Part shown: one piece after another, positions 48,093 to 59,101 of the stretch
Layout: each line of letters opens with the position of its first letter
How positions within the stretch are numbered: position 1 is the first letter of the stretch
Assembly: GCA_963669155.1 (NCBI GenBank)
Contig: OZ022593.1
Coordinates: forward strand, 15,952,258 to 16,016,257
Direction of reading: 5' to 3'
Source of the DNA: Arbacia lixula
Lineage: Eukaryota > Echinodermata > Echinoidea > Arbacioida > Arbaciidae
Length of the DNA stretch: 64,000 nt
Made by a program: the position numbers and the translations under genes
Notes under the pieces: generated by a model
Told to the model about the DNA's origin: nothing
Seen by the model: the letters and a program-made list of their open reading frames with translations, nothing else
The model's database searches: none

Positions 48093-49115
48093 ATGGGGTC
48101 AGCTCGAGGAAAGAGGCGCGGGCGCGCTGCACAAAAAGGCTTCGGGGCCTTGGTGGAAGCATTCTTTTCTTTTGCTCAAAGGACAGAGCAAAATCAGGCG
48201 GAGATTATGGGTAGGCTGGATCGCTTAATGCCACCACCAACGGCGCTCGCCCCGCCCATCCCAGCGCCTCGTTTAAAACCTGTGGCGTCTCCCCGACAAC
48301 TCCATCCTGTATCCCATAGGGCAGGAAGAGAGAGGGAGGATCCATTGTTTGAGTTGCAAGAGGCAGCAAGAGAGACGATGGATCCATTGCTTGAGTTGCA
48401 AGAGGCAGCAAGAGAGACGGTAGGTCCCGTAGTTGAGTCGAAAGAGGCAGCAAGAGAGACGGTAGATCCCGTAGTTGAGTTGCAAGAGGCAGCGAGAGAG
48501 ACGGTAGATCCATTGCTTGAGTTGCAAGAGGCAGCAAGAGAGACGGTAGATCCATTGCTTGAGTTGCAAGAGGCAGCAAGAGAGACGATGGATCCATTGC
48601 TTGAGTTGCAAGAGGCAGCAAGAGAGACGGTAGGTCCCGTAGTTGAGTCGAAAGAGGCAGCAAGAGAGACGGTAGATCCCGTAGTTGAGTTGCAAGAGGC
48701 AACGAGAGAGACGGTAGATCCATTGCTTGAGTTGCAAGAGGCAACAAGAGAGACGGTAGATCCAGTGCTTGAGTTGCAAGAGGCAACAAGAGAGACGGTA
48801 GATCCCATAGTTGAGTGGAAAGAGGAGGCGGCAAGAGAGACGGTGGATCCATTGCTTGAGTTGCAAGAGGCAACAAGAGAGACGGTAGATCCATTGCTTG
48901 AGTTGCAAGAGGCAACAAGAGAGACGGTAGATCCATTGCTTGAGTTGCAAGAGGCGGCAAGAGAGACAGTAGATCCCGTAGTTGAGTGGAAAGAGGCAGT
49001 AAGAGAGACGGTAGACCCCGTAGTTGAGTGGAAAGATGCAGCAAGAGAGGCGGTAGATTCCGTAGTTGAGTTGAAAGAGGAAACACGGACAGAGAGAAAG
49101 CCTCCAGAGAGGTAG
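48093..49115 (+). CDS. Retroelement ORF: basic leader plus 18 x 14-residue acidic repeat
   Basis: 340 codons from the first ATG (MGSARGKRRGRAAQKG..) to TAG. Residues 1 to about 80 are basic, then helical-looking (FGALVEAFFSFAQRTEQNQA), then proline-rich. From about residue 83 to the end lie 18 units on the pattern DPLLELQEAARETV, with variants GPVVESK.. and DPVVEWK... Unit 12 is one residue longer. Position and leader suggest a Gag-derived protein, but no capsid homology or zinc knuckle is visible, so Gag identity is inference. The in-frame segment upstream starts only with TTG. Heptad-like Leu/Val spacing allows an amphipathic helix or coiled coil. Confidence 0.7.
   Translation: MGSARGKRRGRAAQKGFGALVEAFFSFAQRTEQNQAEIMGRLDRLMPPPTALAPPIPAPRLKPVASPRQLHPVSHRAGREREDPLFELQEAARETMDPLLELQEAARETVGPVVESKEAARETVDPVVELQEAARETVDPLLELQEAARETVDPLLELQEAARETMDPLLELQEAARETVGPVVESKEAARETVDPVVELQEATRETVDPLLELQEATRETVDPVLELQEATRETVDPIVEWKEEAARETVDPLLELQEATRETVDPLLELQEATRETVDPLLELQEAARETVDPVVEWKEAVRETVDPVVEWKDAAREAVDSVVELKEETRTERKPPER
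48337..49085 (+). repeat. 42-bp coding minisatellite, about 18 units
   Basis: Unit AGAGAGACGGTAGATCCATT.. of 42 bp. Units 1-5 and 6-10 form a duplicated 210-bp block (same order of the two DPLLELQ, GPVVESK, DPVVELQ and DPLLELQ types), so the array grew by block duplication as well as unit slippage. One unit has a 3-bp insertion that keeps frame. The unit has no stop in several frames, which creates long antisense ORFs without meaning. Confidence 0.9.
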
Positions 49116-51337
49116 GGTTGGAACTAGGTGGGAAGCTCGTTTCCTTGTAGTGTTGGTCCTGAACGGCGTAGAGATGAATTAAGTAGGGTGATAGCTCATT
49201 TATTTTTGTTTTGGTTACATCCTGAACTTTACTGGTTTTCCTACCTAGCAGAGCTAGAGTGCTTGAGAGTACATACCTGCTTAGGCAGGGATACAGCACG
49301 GTTTTGTTGGGAAATATCAGTGGAGGGACGAGGTAGCTAATCTGTGAAATAAGTAGTTTGGTTGGTAAGGTTTATCAGTTAAGGTGCCACAACCAATGTA
49401 GTTGCATGAATGCCATGTTTTAACAACCTCCTTGCTCCTCCGTAGTTCACCTTTATATGCTACAGCTTGGCATAGACGGCACAGCGTGGTAAAACAGCCA
49501 GAAGATACTACTCAGATACTCCATCACCTGAGGATCCTGCGAGACGCGCTGATTCAAGCACACGAGGCAGACTAACGGACGAGCGCAGCAATGTCGTCAT
49601 ATCCGGCTATCTAGAAAGGTACATTGTGTAACATTTGGTGGCTTGCTGAGCACGAATAATGAGCAAGTACTCGACATGAAAGTACATTCCGGTAAGAAAG
49701 CTTTCGCTGAATAAGTGCTGGATGGTTTTCTTATTATTTTCGATGGTGCGTCCCTCGTTTTGCTCGGGATCGGGAGCCCGGACAGTTGCACTCATTGACA
49801 CTTCGTCGTCTTGGAGGTGAGCGGACCGTCTTCACGTACCAGAGCGTCCTGAAGTCGTGAACACGAAGCAGGAGAGCGAAACGTCTTAGCGTGCAGTAGG
49901 GAACTAAGTTACCGAGCAGAAGGTTATTAAATGTGCTTTGTCGGCGTATTGGACGCTCCGTGCAGCAAGTCAGGCCCATTTTCGTCCTTCATAACTGAGG
50001 TAGCTACATCGCCCAGTCGCCGATGATTTAAAAGTAACGTGTCTGTTTGAAAGCAACGCAATGAAGTGAGAGGACTCCCGTTTGGAATTGTGTATAATCT
50101 AGATTCACTCGGATATCGATTACAGACTGCCCATGGACGTTAGATAGCAAATCGCGATTGGACTAACGATAATCTACTATATGTAGTAGCATCCTGGAGA
50201 AATTTAGTGCTAGAGCATTATTAAGCAGCATGATACGATATTTGGTTGGTGTAACAACATAGGCTTGGACTCTCTTAGTTGGTTCATTGATTTTGATTAA
50301 CTTCAAATTTGTGTCTCATTCGCTTTGATGTAATGCATTTTGTTTGTTTTGATTCTAGCTGTTTTGCGATCAGCTGGAATGTTTCACGCTGTCACGCGAG
50401 ATTCAATAATGTTTATCACTCAGGAAAGAAATGCAGTTTTGATTCCTTTGGTATGGGTCGTATTGGCAACTCAAAATTAATGTGTCGCTGTGTGGAAAGC
50501 TACACATGTATGTGGTCCAAGGATTTTGTATCTCAGACATTGTTACCAGGGGTAGCAATTATGACGAGAAGAATTTCATTTGTTGTGAATTTTGGCAATT
50601 AACACTGGCGTTTTTGTGTTGTTGTTCTGAAGGATAAGAAATATGTTGTACAGATTGTGAAATTAAGTAACGTGCCTCATAACGATATGTTATTGCATTT
50701 AACCTTATTATACATGTAATTGCTTTTTGTTTTGTTTATATCTGATCAATTAGGGTCATTGTTTGTTACGGTATATGAATTTGTAAAGCAGGTTCATGAA
50801 GACATAACAGAATATAAAAGATTGTACGGATGTAGGGGCATTGAACGGCTGTGTGGAGGTCAAAAAGGAGTATCTGTTACCTCGTGACGATTCGGAACTG
50901 GTTGTAATAAGTGTATGATCGTGTTTACTCTTATGGTATTTCCAGTCGTGTACGTACAATACCAGAATAAGTGACACTTACCTTAAAAATTGTAGCGCTA
51001 TTGTTTTGTTGTAAATTCTGTTGGATTTTTTTACAGGCGATATATGCCATGACCGTATATGCTCGATACGTGTGGTAAAGTCAACCACATATTTCGAAGG
51101 TGTAACCGTCAGTTTGTAAATGGTAATGACAGTGTAAATGGCTGTTAGCAGATAAAACTAGTGATTAATACGTTCTAATTCTGTGTTCAGAAACCTTATA
51201 ATTTGTTATATGTTGTTTTAGGTTAATAATTCGTTAGTAACCATGTTTACTCAACTGCTTATCTAAATGTACTAGTTACGAAGCCTTACGTAGTACACCT
51301 GAGTTAAAGATTAGTGTTGAACGGGACGTTCAAATTT
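49116..51337 (+). other. Retroelement interior without recognisable coding sequence
   Basis: About 2.2 kb between the ORF stop and the purine tract. Short ORFs (for example 49128-49340, 50309-50602) show no reverse transcriptase, integrase or zinc-finger motifs. It may hold packaging or 3' UTR sequence. Confidence 0.6.
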
Positions 51338-51350
51338 AAGGAGGGGGCAA
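51338..51350 (+). other. Polypurine tract
   Basis: AAGGAGGGGGCAA directly precedes the TG of the 3' LTR, the expected position for plus-strand priming. Confidence 0.85.
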
Positions 51351-51760
51351 TGTTACAGAAATAATAGGGTCTGCGGGGTAAGACTAGCCCCATGACCATG
51401 TGCTTGGTCAGCACAAAGTTTTGGTCCGGGGGAAGGGGATTTTTGAGGTGAGAAGAGATGCTGCTGACTCTGTGTGCAGGGTGGACGCGTTTGCGATGGA
51501 GCTGAGTGCCTGGAGTTGTGGGGTATGTTGGTAGCATGTGTGTTCTGTAACTATTTGGTGTGGCGTAGTGTAGTTTTGAGAAGGCAAATGTCTAACCTGT
51601 AACGGTGACTATGTAAATATCAGTAAATAAACGCGAATTAATTGTTTGTAGATTAATTTAATATCACATATATCCCAGTTGTCTATGTTTCTGCGTCTAA
51701 ATATCTCTCTTCTATTCCTCTATTAATTTTCCTATTCAAAGGATCGGCAGTTTTGCAACA
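51351..51760 (+). repeat. 3' LTR
   Basis: 410 bp, identical to the 5' LTR except two substitutions near the 3' end. AATAAA at 51626-51631. Followed by ATAT, the same four bases that precede the 5' LTR. Confidence 0.95.
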
Positions 51761-52126
51761 ATATAATGTTGAACATCCAGTCCATCAATATTGGCCATGG
51801 TACATAGTACATCAAAGGAATTTCATAAAAGAGAAAGCAAAAAGCATAACAATTCAACAGTATACAACATTATATGTATATATAAAACAGCAGGAATAAC
51901 AAATCATCAAGTGATGACAATTCATTGTAAAATACAATGAGTCATTGTTTTCATTAAAACATTCTTCCACATAGCATAGAAAAAGCCGACACACTCACAC
52001 AACTTACCATTGCACAAACAATTCAATTTTGGTCAATTATCATAATTCATACAAAAATACAACTACCCAACATTTTTCATCAAACAAAACATTAAAAGGC
52101 AAAGTAACACAGAGAGAAGACAAATT

Positions 52127-52149
52127 ATCATCATCATCATCATCATCAT
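52127..52149 (+). repeat. (ATC)n microsatellite
   Basis: Eight ATC units just 3' of the large gene B exon. Confidence 0.9.
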
Positions 52150-52350
52150 GTTTGTTTGTCTGATAACAGTATACATTACGCAGAATAAAGCCTGGACTTG
52201 TAACATTAATAACAATGACACAAAACAAAACATTATTTTCCAGACAAAAGTTTATATCATAAACAGTCACATACACAAAAACATAATACGCAAGCACAAA
52301 TGCCAACAATCACACAAACAAAAATCACATAAATTGGAAGTTGGCCTCAC

Positions 52351-53181
52351 CTGTCCTTCAGCTCTCTCTGGCTCCATGAGCTCAATACCAGAGTCACACC
52401 TGCTCACTGGCTCCTCCTCAACCTCTTCTGAGGCATCCCCATTGTCCTGGAAACCATTATCCTGGACCGCATCACCACCACCACCACCACCATTTCTAAA
52501 AGCGAGTTTCTTCCTGCATTTTGGTCGAACCTTGACGTTGCGATTAACATCCAGCAGTTCTTCGCTGCTTGAGTTCTGATCGCTTATTCCTTCTGGTTGC
52601 CAGTTGCTGGAACCACCATCACCACCACCTCTACCAATTCCATCTTTTGTATCATCTGTCTTTGCAACATTTCCATTACTACATTCTTCCACTATCTCAT
52701 CTCCTCCTTCCATCTTCCTTCCACACTGCTTTACCACCACATGTGGTTGATTTGGTCCTAAATCAAACGTCTCCTTACGGTCATCATCTCCACCTGCTAT
52801 CTCTTTACCCCCTCCTCTTTTATCCTCCGTAACCCCAGCTTTGTTTTTAGCTGGTACGAGAGCTATCCTCATCTTCCTGAGAGTCGGTGTTGCCATGGTG
52901 AAGACAGTTTGGGAGGAGTGGAGGAGGAAGATGCCGCATGTCGAGAGGAGGAACCAGAGGATACCTAGGATGAAGATGAGCATCTCTCCCGCTCCCTCCA
53001 CCAACGACATCACCATCGATGGTGCAGAGGAGGAGGATGAAGAGCCTTTGGTCTTGATAGGGGAGGGAGGAGGGGTCGCCATGGCAATAGTTACTGATGA
53101 AGTTAGAGACTCCGGTGGTGTGAGGTATGGAGGGGTGGGTGGAATGGTTAAAGCGAGACTGGGCGTCGTCATGGGAAGATG
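52351..53181 (-). CDS. Gene B, large internal exon encoding a single-span-like membrane segment
   Basis: Minus strand, 277 codons in phase 0 at both ends. The donor is near consensus (GGACAG followed by GTGAGG). The acceptor is weaker (GCCGTAAG), and an in-frame TGA lies just upstream. Order of features: a Pro/Thr/Ser-rich leader (about 60 residues, with a serine run), a strongly hydrophobic stretch MLIFILGILWFLLSTCGIFL, then a long polar tail with Gly- and Glu-rich low complexity and short conserved-looking motifs (SSSEELLDVNRN, RCDSGIELMEPE). This suggests a membrane protein with a disordered cytoplasmic region. If transcription starts nearby, ATG at 53172 or the better-context ATG near 53080 could initiate. 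No family recognised. Confidence 0.65.
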
Positions 53182-53938
53182 CTTACGGCTCAAGGTGGGT
53201 CATATGAAGTACACTGTTGGAGTGTGAAGTCCGCCGAGATTCTCCAGTATCTCCAAGCCTGAGGCTTATAATTGTCAACAAGTTATATTTAAATCCTGAT
53301 GCTTCTATCAACAAACACATGACACATCCTTTACATGAGAACTTACTTCTTCCAGTGTTCATGAAATGTTGTTTACTAGTCTGTCCGGTCAAAGTTTCAC
53401 ATCAGCAGGCAAGGTCATTTCTTTCACATAGGAAATACAGCTGGTTTTGAATTCATTCACCGGTTTCAGTTCACTTGCATTAGACTATAATAAGAAAAGA
53501 GAGTAGCAGAAATGAGTCCAAGTTATCCACAAATGAAAATATGAGAGCAGTATCAGAGCCTTGCAGAATATGTGAAAAACTTCAGGCATGTGTACGGTTT
53601 ATATTCTATGGGCTTTCAAATTAATGGGATTCTACCTTGCACGAAACTATAGTGACTCTGCACGAGTTACACACGGTCACACGGAAAAGATCAACCTGCA
53701 CAAAACATCTTACTCATTAATTTTAACAACTAGACGTCCTTTCCTGGTTTATATATGTCGTGCACTTCAAATATGCTAATCACTTTTTATATGGTCTATA
53801 AATTGAATGAGTAATTTATCATCTCCGTACATTAAACCACTATAGCTGGTTTGAATATTCCGTGCAGTACAGATATGCTAATCATCTTTTATTTATATGG
53901 TCTATGAGGAGGGCTTACAATATATCAGTTTAGTCACG

Positions 53939-54468
53939 AAAGCCCTTTTCTCACTGTCGAAAATTTTGCTTAGCCCCAGCAATTGCAGTGCTAAGGCCCC
54001 CCCCCCCCCTCCCTGTAGCCCCACCAATTTCCCGGGGTTAAGCTTAGCCCCGCTTCTGTTCTCACTGTGTTTTTGAAAAGTGGGCTAGCCCCACCGATAG
54101 TCCGGGACTATCTAGCATCACAATTTGGTAGGGTTAACAACGCAATTGCGGTACTAAGAAAGCCAGTGAGAATACAAAAAAATAGTCTGGGATTAAGGAA
54201 GGTGACGTACATAATTACATTTCGCGAGCCTTCTCGAGCCCCGTGCGTGAAATACGAGCATGGAGAATCATGAAAATTCATTACCTAGAAAGCCCGGGGT
54301 TAACAAAAGCAAGTGAGAACAGGAGTGATTTTTCTTAGCCCCGCTTTCGTTGATAGTACGGGACTAAAATTGCCAGTGAGAAAAGGGGCTAAGGCTAGTC
54401 CGGGGTTAGGGATAGTACGGGACTAACAATAGTATGGGGTTAAGAAATCATGGTGAGAAAAGGGCTTA
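53939..54468. mobile_element. TTAGCCCCG miniature element, copy 1
   Basis: 530 bp bounded by AAGCCCTTTTCTCACTG and its complement TGGTGAGAAAAGGGCTTA. The interior repeats CTTAGCCCCG and GATAGTACGGGACTAA in both orientations, making multiple nested hairpins. Confidence 0.75.
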
Positions 54469-54547
54469 TGGGAGTATGGAAGATAGTCAAAGTGAAAAAT
54501 CCATCCAACACACAACTAGCCTATGTTCATACAGACAAGTTCATGTG

Positions 54548-54698
54548 CCTGTTGCATAAAACTTAATATCAATGGCAACGTAGTCATCAATGGTAACTGC
54601 CATGGCAACATAGCTTGACAGCTAATCAAATCAAAGGTTTCCATAGAAGTTGCCATTGGTAGCAAAGTTACCATCAATGGTACATTTTATACAACAGG
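54548..54698. mobile_element. TGTTGCATAAAACTTA element, copy 1
   Basis: 151 bp: CCTGTTGCATAAAACTTA left, TACATTTTATACAACAGG right, with inner inverted ATCAATGGTAAC / TTACCATCAATGG. Non-coding. Confidence 0.65.
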
Positions 54699-54874
54699 AA
54701 CCGGATGCACCGTTATGACCACAACTAAAAGTTGACATTTAGGCTGAATTTGTTCCTCTTCTGCCATTATGTAAATGGAAGTAGTGGCATATAGCTATCA
54801 AACCTGCAATCAATATTGTGCTATTCTGCAGTGAACAATGCTCTAATTCTTGTTTAATTTCAGTATACCAGGAT

Positions 54875-55024
54875 CTTGTTGCATAAAACTTACACATTGA
54901 TGGTAAATTCCTTCTAATGGCAACATCTATGAGAAATCTTGAAATTGATTGGCTGCTGAGCAATGTTAGCAGAATTACTACAGATGATTGCAGAGTTACC
55001 ATTAATAGTAAGTTTTATGGAGGG
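54875..55024. mobile_element. TGTTGCATAAAACTTA element, copy 2
   Basis: About 150 bp with CTTGTTGCATAAAACTTA left and AGTAAGTTTTATGGAG right, and inner TTGATGGTAA / TTACCATTAATAG. Only 176 bp from copy 1, same orientation. Confidence 0.6.
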
Positions 55025-55141
55025 GATCATCTCAAAATGATCCTAAAATTGTTGAAATTAAAAATTCTGAATGGCTGTAATAACAGCACACCAGTTCCAC
55101 CATGATTACAGCTCGTTTTCAGTTTTCCTACTATCCCTTAC

Positions 55142-55294
55142 CGTTGAGAGTAAGAATGAAAGTGTCCACTTAGTTGTGTGAAAACAGTGCTCAGCAATGT
55201 GTCCATGCACGAAGCGTGTCCGGGTAAGCACTCCAAAACCTAGAATCAAGACTAACAGACCATCCATCAAAGACTCCTCAAAATCCACAGACTT
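55142..55294 (-). CDS. Gene B, internal exon (153 bp, hydrophobic)
   Basis: Minus strand: a good pyrimidine-rich acceptor (CTGCCCCTTTGTTCAAACTT then TGGCCAG), 51 codons open in phase 0, donor CTCAACG followed by GTAAGG. The peptide contains FEESLMDGLLVLILGFGVLT and TKWTLSFLLST, so it likely carries one membrane-spanning or membrane-associated segment, with a His/Cys-containing loop between. Both ends are phase 0, so it joins the 52351-53181 exon without a frame change, giving two hydrophobic segments in the joined product. Confidence 0.6.
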
Positions 55295-56576
55295 CTGGCC
55301 AAAGTTTGAACAAAGGGGCAGAGATAAAGAGAGTCACCAAGTCCATCTGGGACAAACAATCCAATTGTTCTCACTTTCAAATGTTCCTCAGTAACATGAA
55401 AAGAAATCACACATTGTTGCCTGTGACTACTGGTCCCACCTGTTGTAAATCTTGGAGCACATTCTCAAACAATCACATAAATGACCTTTCCAGAGACTTA
55501 AACAGCTGAAGCACAAGGTACAAAACTTTGTGCTGCTGTAGTTGTGCTACATTTCCCCTCTGAAAATCAGACAAAAATGAGCAATAATATGGAGACAGTA
55601 ACAAGCTTAAAATATGGTTGAATGCACAAGAAAGGCTATTTTGACAAAATTGTGCCATTCTGCTTGGTCCTTGTGAAATGGACAATTCTTCGGAACATGG
55701 CAATAAAATCTAGATTCCTAGCATGACCAATAGAGCATAACAGCTAATCGTTTGCCTTGTTAACTTGAGAACAATTCTTCAAACAAAATATATTCAAATG
55801 AAATAGACCATCTCTCTTCTAAACAAAAAAAATTGAGGAAAAAGAATATCCTTGGTATGATATAAATAGCAAATATGACATACAAATGATGTGCACAGAT
55901 TAAAGCACTGCCAAAAAATTGATACCATAAATGATCTAGCTATGATAATAAGATAATCGGGCTCTACAGGTCAAACCTAGTAACATTTGCAGAAACGAAG
56001 GACAGCAAATGTATGATGGAAACAGAATAAGAACAAGCAGGACAAAATTAACCACAATCATATGTATTGTATTCATAGATGCATGTAAAACTTTGCACCA
56101 CTTTTCATACACAAGGCAACATCAATCTCTACCTTTGAATGATACATATACAGGCTCTCATCCAAATCTAAATACGTTTGTGGCAACAAACATATGAGGA
56201 AAATAAAGTTAGTTCTAGAAGTGTAAACTGATCCACATTAGATCCAAACATACATTCAAGACCTATGCAACAGCCAACACTTTTCATGAACAATGTCACA
56301 GGAATCACCAATAACATAAATTGCAGGCAAATGCCCAAACTATCAAAATTCACCAAAACTATCCAAAAAATATACCACTTTTCACATACAAGGTGAAAGA
56401 AATCAGCAATAAAAATAAATTGCAGTTGATACCAGACCTCCAAACTTGTCCAAACTCTACAAAAATTGTCTGATAAACCTGGCAATATGAAGAGTTTCAA
56501 AGCTCCAACAATAGATCTTGAGATTCTGACGAGGCACCCACGACTCCTGGAGGGTGTTAGTCATACACCCTGGCAA

Positions 56577-56889
56577 CTACAGCGGTGAGACTTGAGGACA
56601 CGAATGAATAGATATGGACTGGAGGACACCAAATGTTCCGACTGTTTTTCTCTTCTCTGACCACCAAACGTGCCAAGTCACCATGCTGATCAGCAGGATA
56701 GCTCGCTTGGACACATGTTCTCCCTTGATACGGTGATGAGGGAGGGCTCGGTCAGTCTGGTCATTCTGGTCACTCCGTGAAAGGACAGACATGGACTCGC
56801 CTCGGTTAACACCAGAGGGACAGGTCAAACCGACTAGCCAAACATCAGCCAGGTTCATTAACAGTTTCTCTGCCAAACTCCACACTGCC
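56577..56889 (-). CDS. Gene B, candidate exon with uncertain 3' end
   Basis: Minus strand: acceptor CCCTTCTAATAG followed by a frame open for about 103 codons to a TAG at 56577. Peptides include VWSLAEKLLMNLADVWLVGL, TCPSGVNRGESMSVLSRSDQ and EHVSKRAILLISMVTWHVWW. The exon may instead end at AGCATG followed by GTGACT (about 56680), in phase 0 and compatible with the exon at 55142-55294. Composition is clearly protein-like and the segment is more GC-rich than its flanks. It enters with one base, which does not fit the phase of the candidate at 59102-59203, so an intervening exon is probably missing. Confidence 0.55.
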
Positions 56890-58032
56890 CTATTAGAAGG
56901 GTGTGTATTACAAGTGCAAAATGCTTCAATTATGCATAAAGACTTAAAAAACATTCATTAAAACTAACTATATCTCCAGGAAATGATACAATCACTTCAA
57001 ACTTAATACACAATTTCCATTTGATGGAAAATATTTCAAGCACATTTCCGTCAATCATGTGTATAAAAACTAATTTGCCACAATAGACATCCTCCAAAAA
57101 TGTATTGTTTCTTACAAACCCTAAACAATGTTTCTTTGTATAAACATATCTGAACTATTTCAGTTGTCAGGAATCTATCTTAAACTCTGTTACAACTTTC
57201 CCTCATAATTAGTTCAAGTATCCAGTCCAATCTCTCCCATACACCATAATAAACCATCATAATGAATCATTCTGTACCCATGGAATGTGAAACCGAATGA
57301 CACCAGTGTGATATATGAGTGGATTAAAGGGAATGAACAGTAGTGGTAATAATTACAAGCCGTAATCATGTCAAAACCATTTTGCTGTTACCATTTCAAC
57401 AATTTTATCATTATGAGCTGATTTCTCCCTGGTATTAATACGATATTCATTCAGATAAAATCCATAATGGCAGTCCAAAGACTTCTTAGCTTTGGTTTAG
57501 ACATTTTAGAAGTATTTTAGAAAGTTAAGAAACAATTTTTTAAAGAAAGATTTAGAAAGAAATATAAGATGATATAACTTGAAATTAAACAAGAATGGTA
57601 CCCATGGTCATGCCAGAATTTCACTCCATTGATTACAGCTCCTGTAGTTTTAACTACTTCCCCCTCTTACCACATGTAGAACATGGGTTGTTCATTAGCT
57701 AATTTCAGGGTCTCTCTACACATTAACACTATTGCACCACTGTCAAAGTGGTTTAACTTTAACCATTGAAACCTCCTGAAAGAGCTCTTCAATTATCACT
57801 TGTCAGGCTGTTAACATTTATACAGAGCTGTTGAGACAGGCAGTCAATACCTTTTGAAACTATTGTGTTTTCATAGTAGTTGTTTACTTCAGATGTCAAT
57901 GTGATTGATGGAACATTGATTTACTATTCAGCTGCTGTATACTAAAGACTCATTATTCCCCCTTCTGACATTGTGAGCATGTTGTATGATGCATTCTACT
58001 AACACCAAAGTGATAATTTTCTCCTAATCTTA

Positions 58033-58562
58033 TACCCTTTGCTCATTGGGTTTTCTTAGCCCCGTACTATCCTTAGCCCCAGACTTTTTTTTAAGCTTTT
58101 CACACTGACATTTCTTAGCCCCGTACTATTTCTTAAACTCGACTAAGGAAATCCATGCTGTTCCCACTCGAAATCGTTAGCCCCGGACTTTCTTGACAGC
58201 TTATGAATATCTATGAGTGTACGGCCTGCACATGTGCTCTTTACCACTCCCATCAAGGTCGCTCGCCGTTGGGCATTATCTGATTGGTCTCAGCGTTTCG
58301 GCCTCGCATTTCCTTGGCCCCGGACTATTTTTCGTTTCTGTTCTCACTGGTGCTCTTAGCCCCGAACTATTTGGCTTGGCCCTGCAATTGCAGGGGTTAG
58401 CCCTGCTTTTTTGCAGGGCCAAATAATAATCCCGGATTATTGGTGGGGCTAGCCCAATTTGGTAAAAACCAATGTGAACAGAAAGTGGTTTAAGGGAGAG
58501 GGGAGGGGGCTTAGCCCCACCTATAGCACAGGGCTAAGGAAATTTTTGCCAGTGTAAAAAGC
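58033..58562. mobile_element. TTAGCCCCG miniature element, copy 2
   Basis: Also about 530 bp, with repeated TCTTAGCCCCGTACTAT near the left and GGGCTAAGGAAATTTTTGCC then AGTGTAAAAAGC at the right end. Diverged from copy 1 but with the same layout. Confidence 0.65.
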
Positions 58563-59101
58563 ATATTACAACGTTTATCCAAAGGGTGAAATACACAAGT
58601 CTGTTAACAAACATTAACATCCTCTTAGATAGCCAAAGAGACTGTTCCAAAATAATTCAGCAAACACATTGTAACAATTCGCTCCCTTTTCTTCAACTTA
58701 CACATACCATTTAAACACTTAAACATCCTTTTTCACAGGAACATAAAGTGAACTTATTCAGACAGCCAATGAAACATTCCACAAACAGTTCAGCACATAT
58801 GTAGTAATATTCATGATATCCAGCCAGCCATAATTATTAATGTTTGCCCAAGGACAATATATACACACCTTTTAACACATCCATTGCACAGGAACAGAGA
58901 TAAAACTTCTTCAGATAGCCAAAGAAACTCCACTAAAAAACAGTTCACTTCACTTGCAGTAATGTCTGTTATATCCAGAATTGATACCCTTAACACAAAG
59001 TCACCATTGCTGTGGCCGCGCAACTATGAAGTCATCTTTTGTTCACAGCAAGTAATCTTAAAAGTCTGCTCATCATAACTGGACAACGCATGGTAGGTCA
59101 C

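Larger units (their letters stand above)
47319..51760 (+). mobile_element. Non-autonomous LTR retrotransposon, structurally complete
   Basis: Two 410-bp direct LTRs (47319-47728, 51351-51760) begin TGTTACA and end TGCAACA and differ at only two positions near their 3' ends. The element has a tRNA-Leu-type primer site, a purine tract before the 3' LTR and a 4-bp ATAT duplication flanking it (47315-47318, 51761-51764). The 3.6-kb interior has one long ORF and no recognisable protease, reverse transcriptase, RNase H or integrase in any frame. Mobilisation would need a related autonomous element. A 4-bp duplication and this primer fit Ty3/Gypsy-type elements, but superfamily cannot be assigned without pol. 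Confidence 0.92.

Noticed and set aside
48194-49299. Minus ORFs of 204, 225 and 364 codons opposite the retroelement ORF
   Set aside because: The 42-bp unit lacks stops in these frames. The sense frame has the promoter-proximal position, ATG and leader; the antisense ones do not.
49128-51300. Possible decayed pol region in the retroelement
   Set aside because: Read for YxDD-, HHCC- and DTG-type motifs in short ORFs on both strands and found none; too little continuous frame to support a relic.
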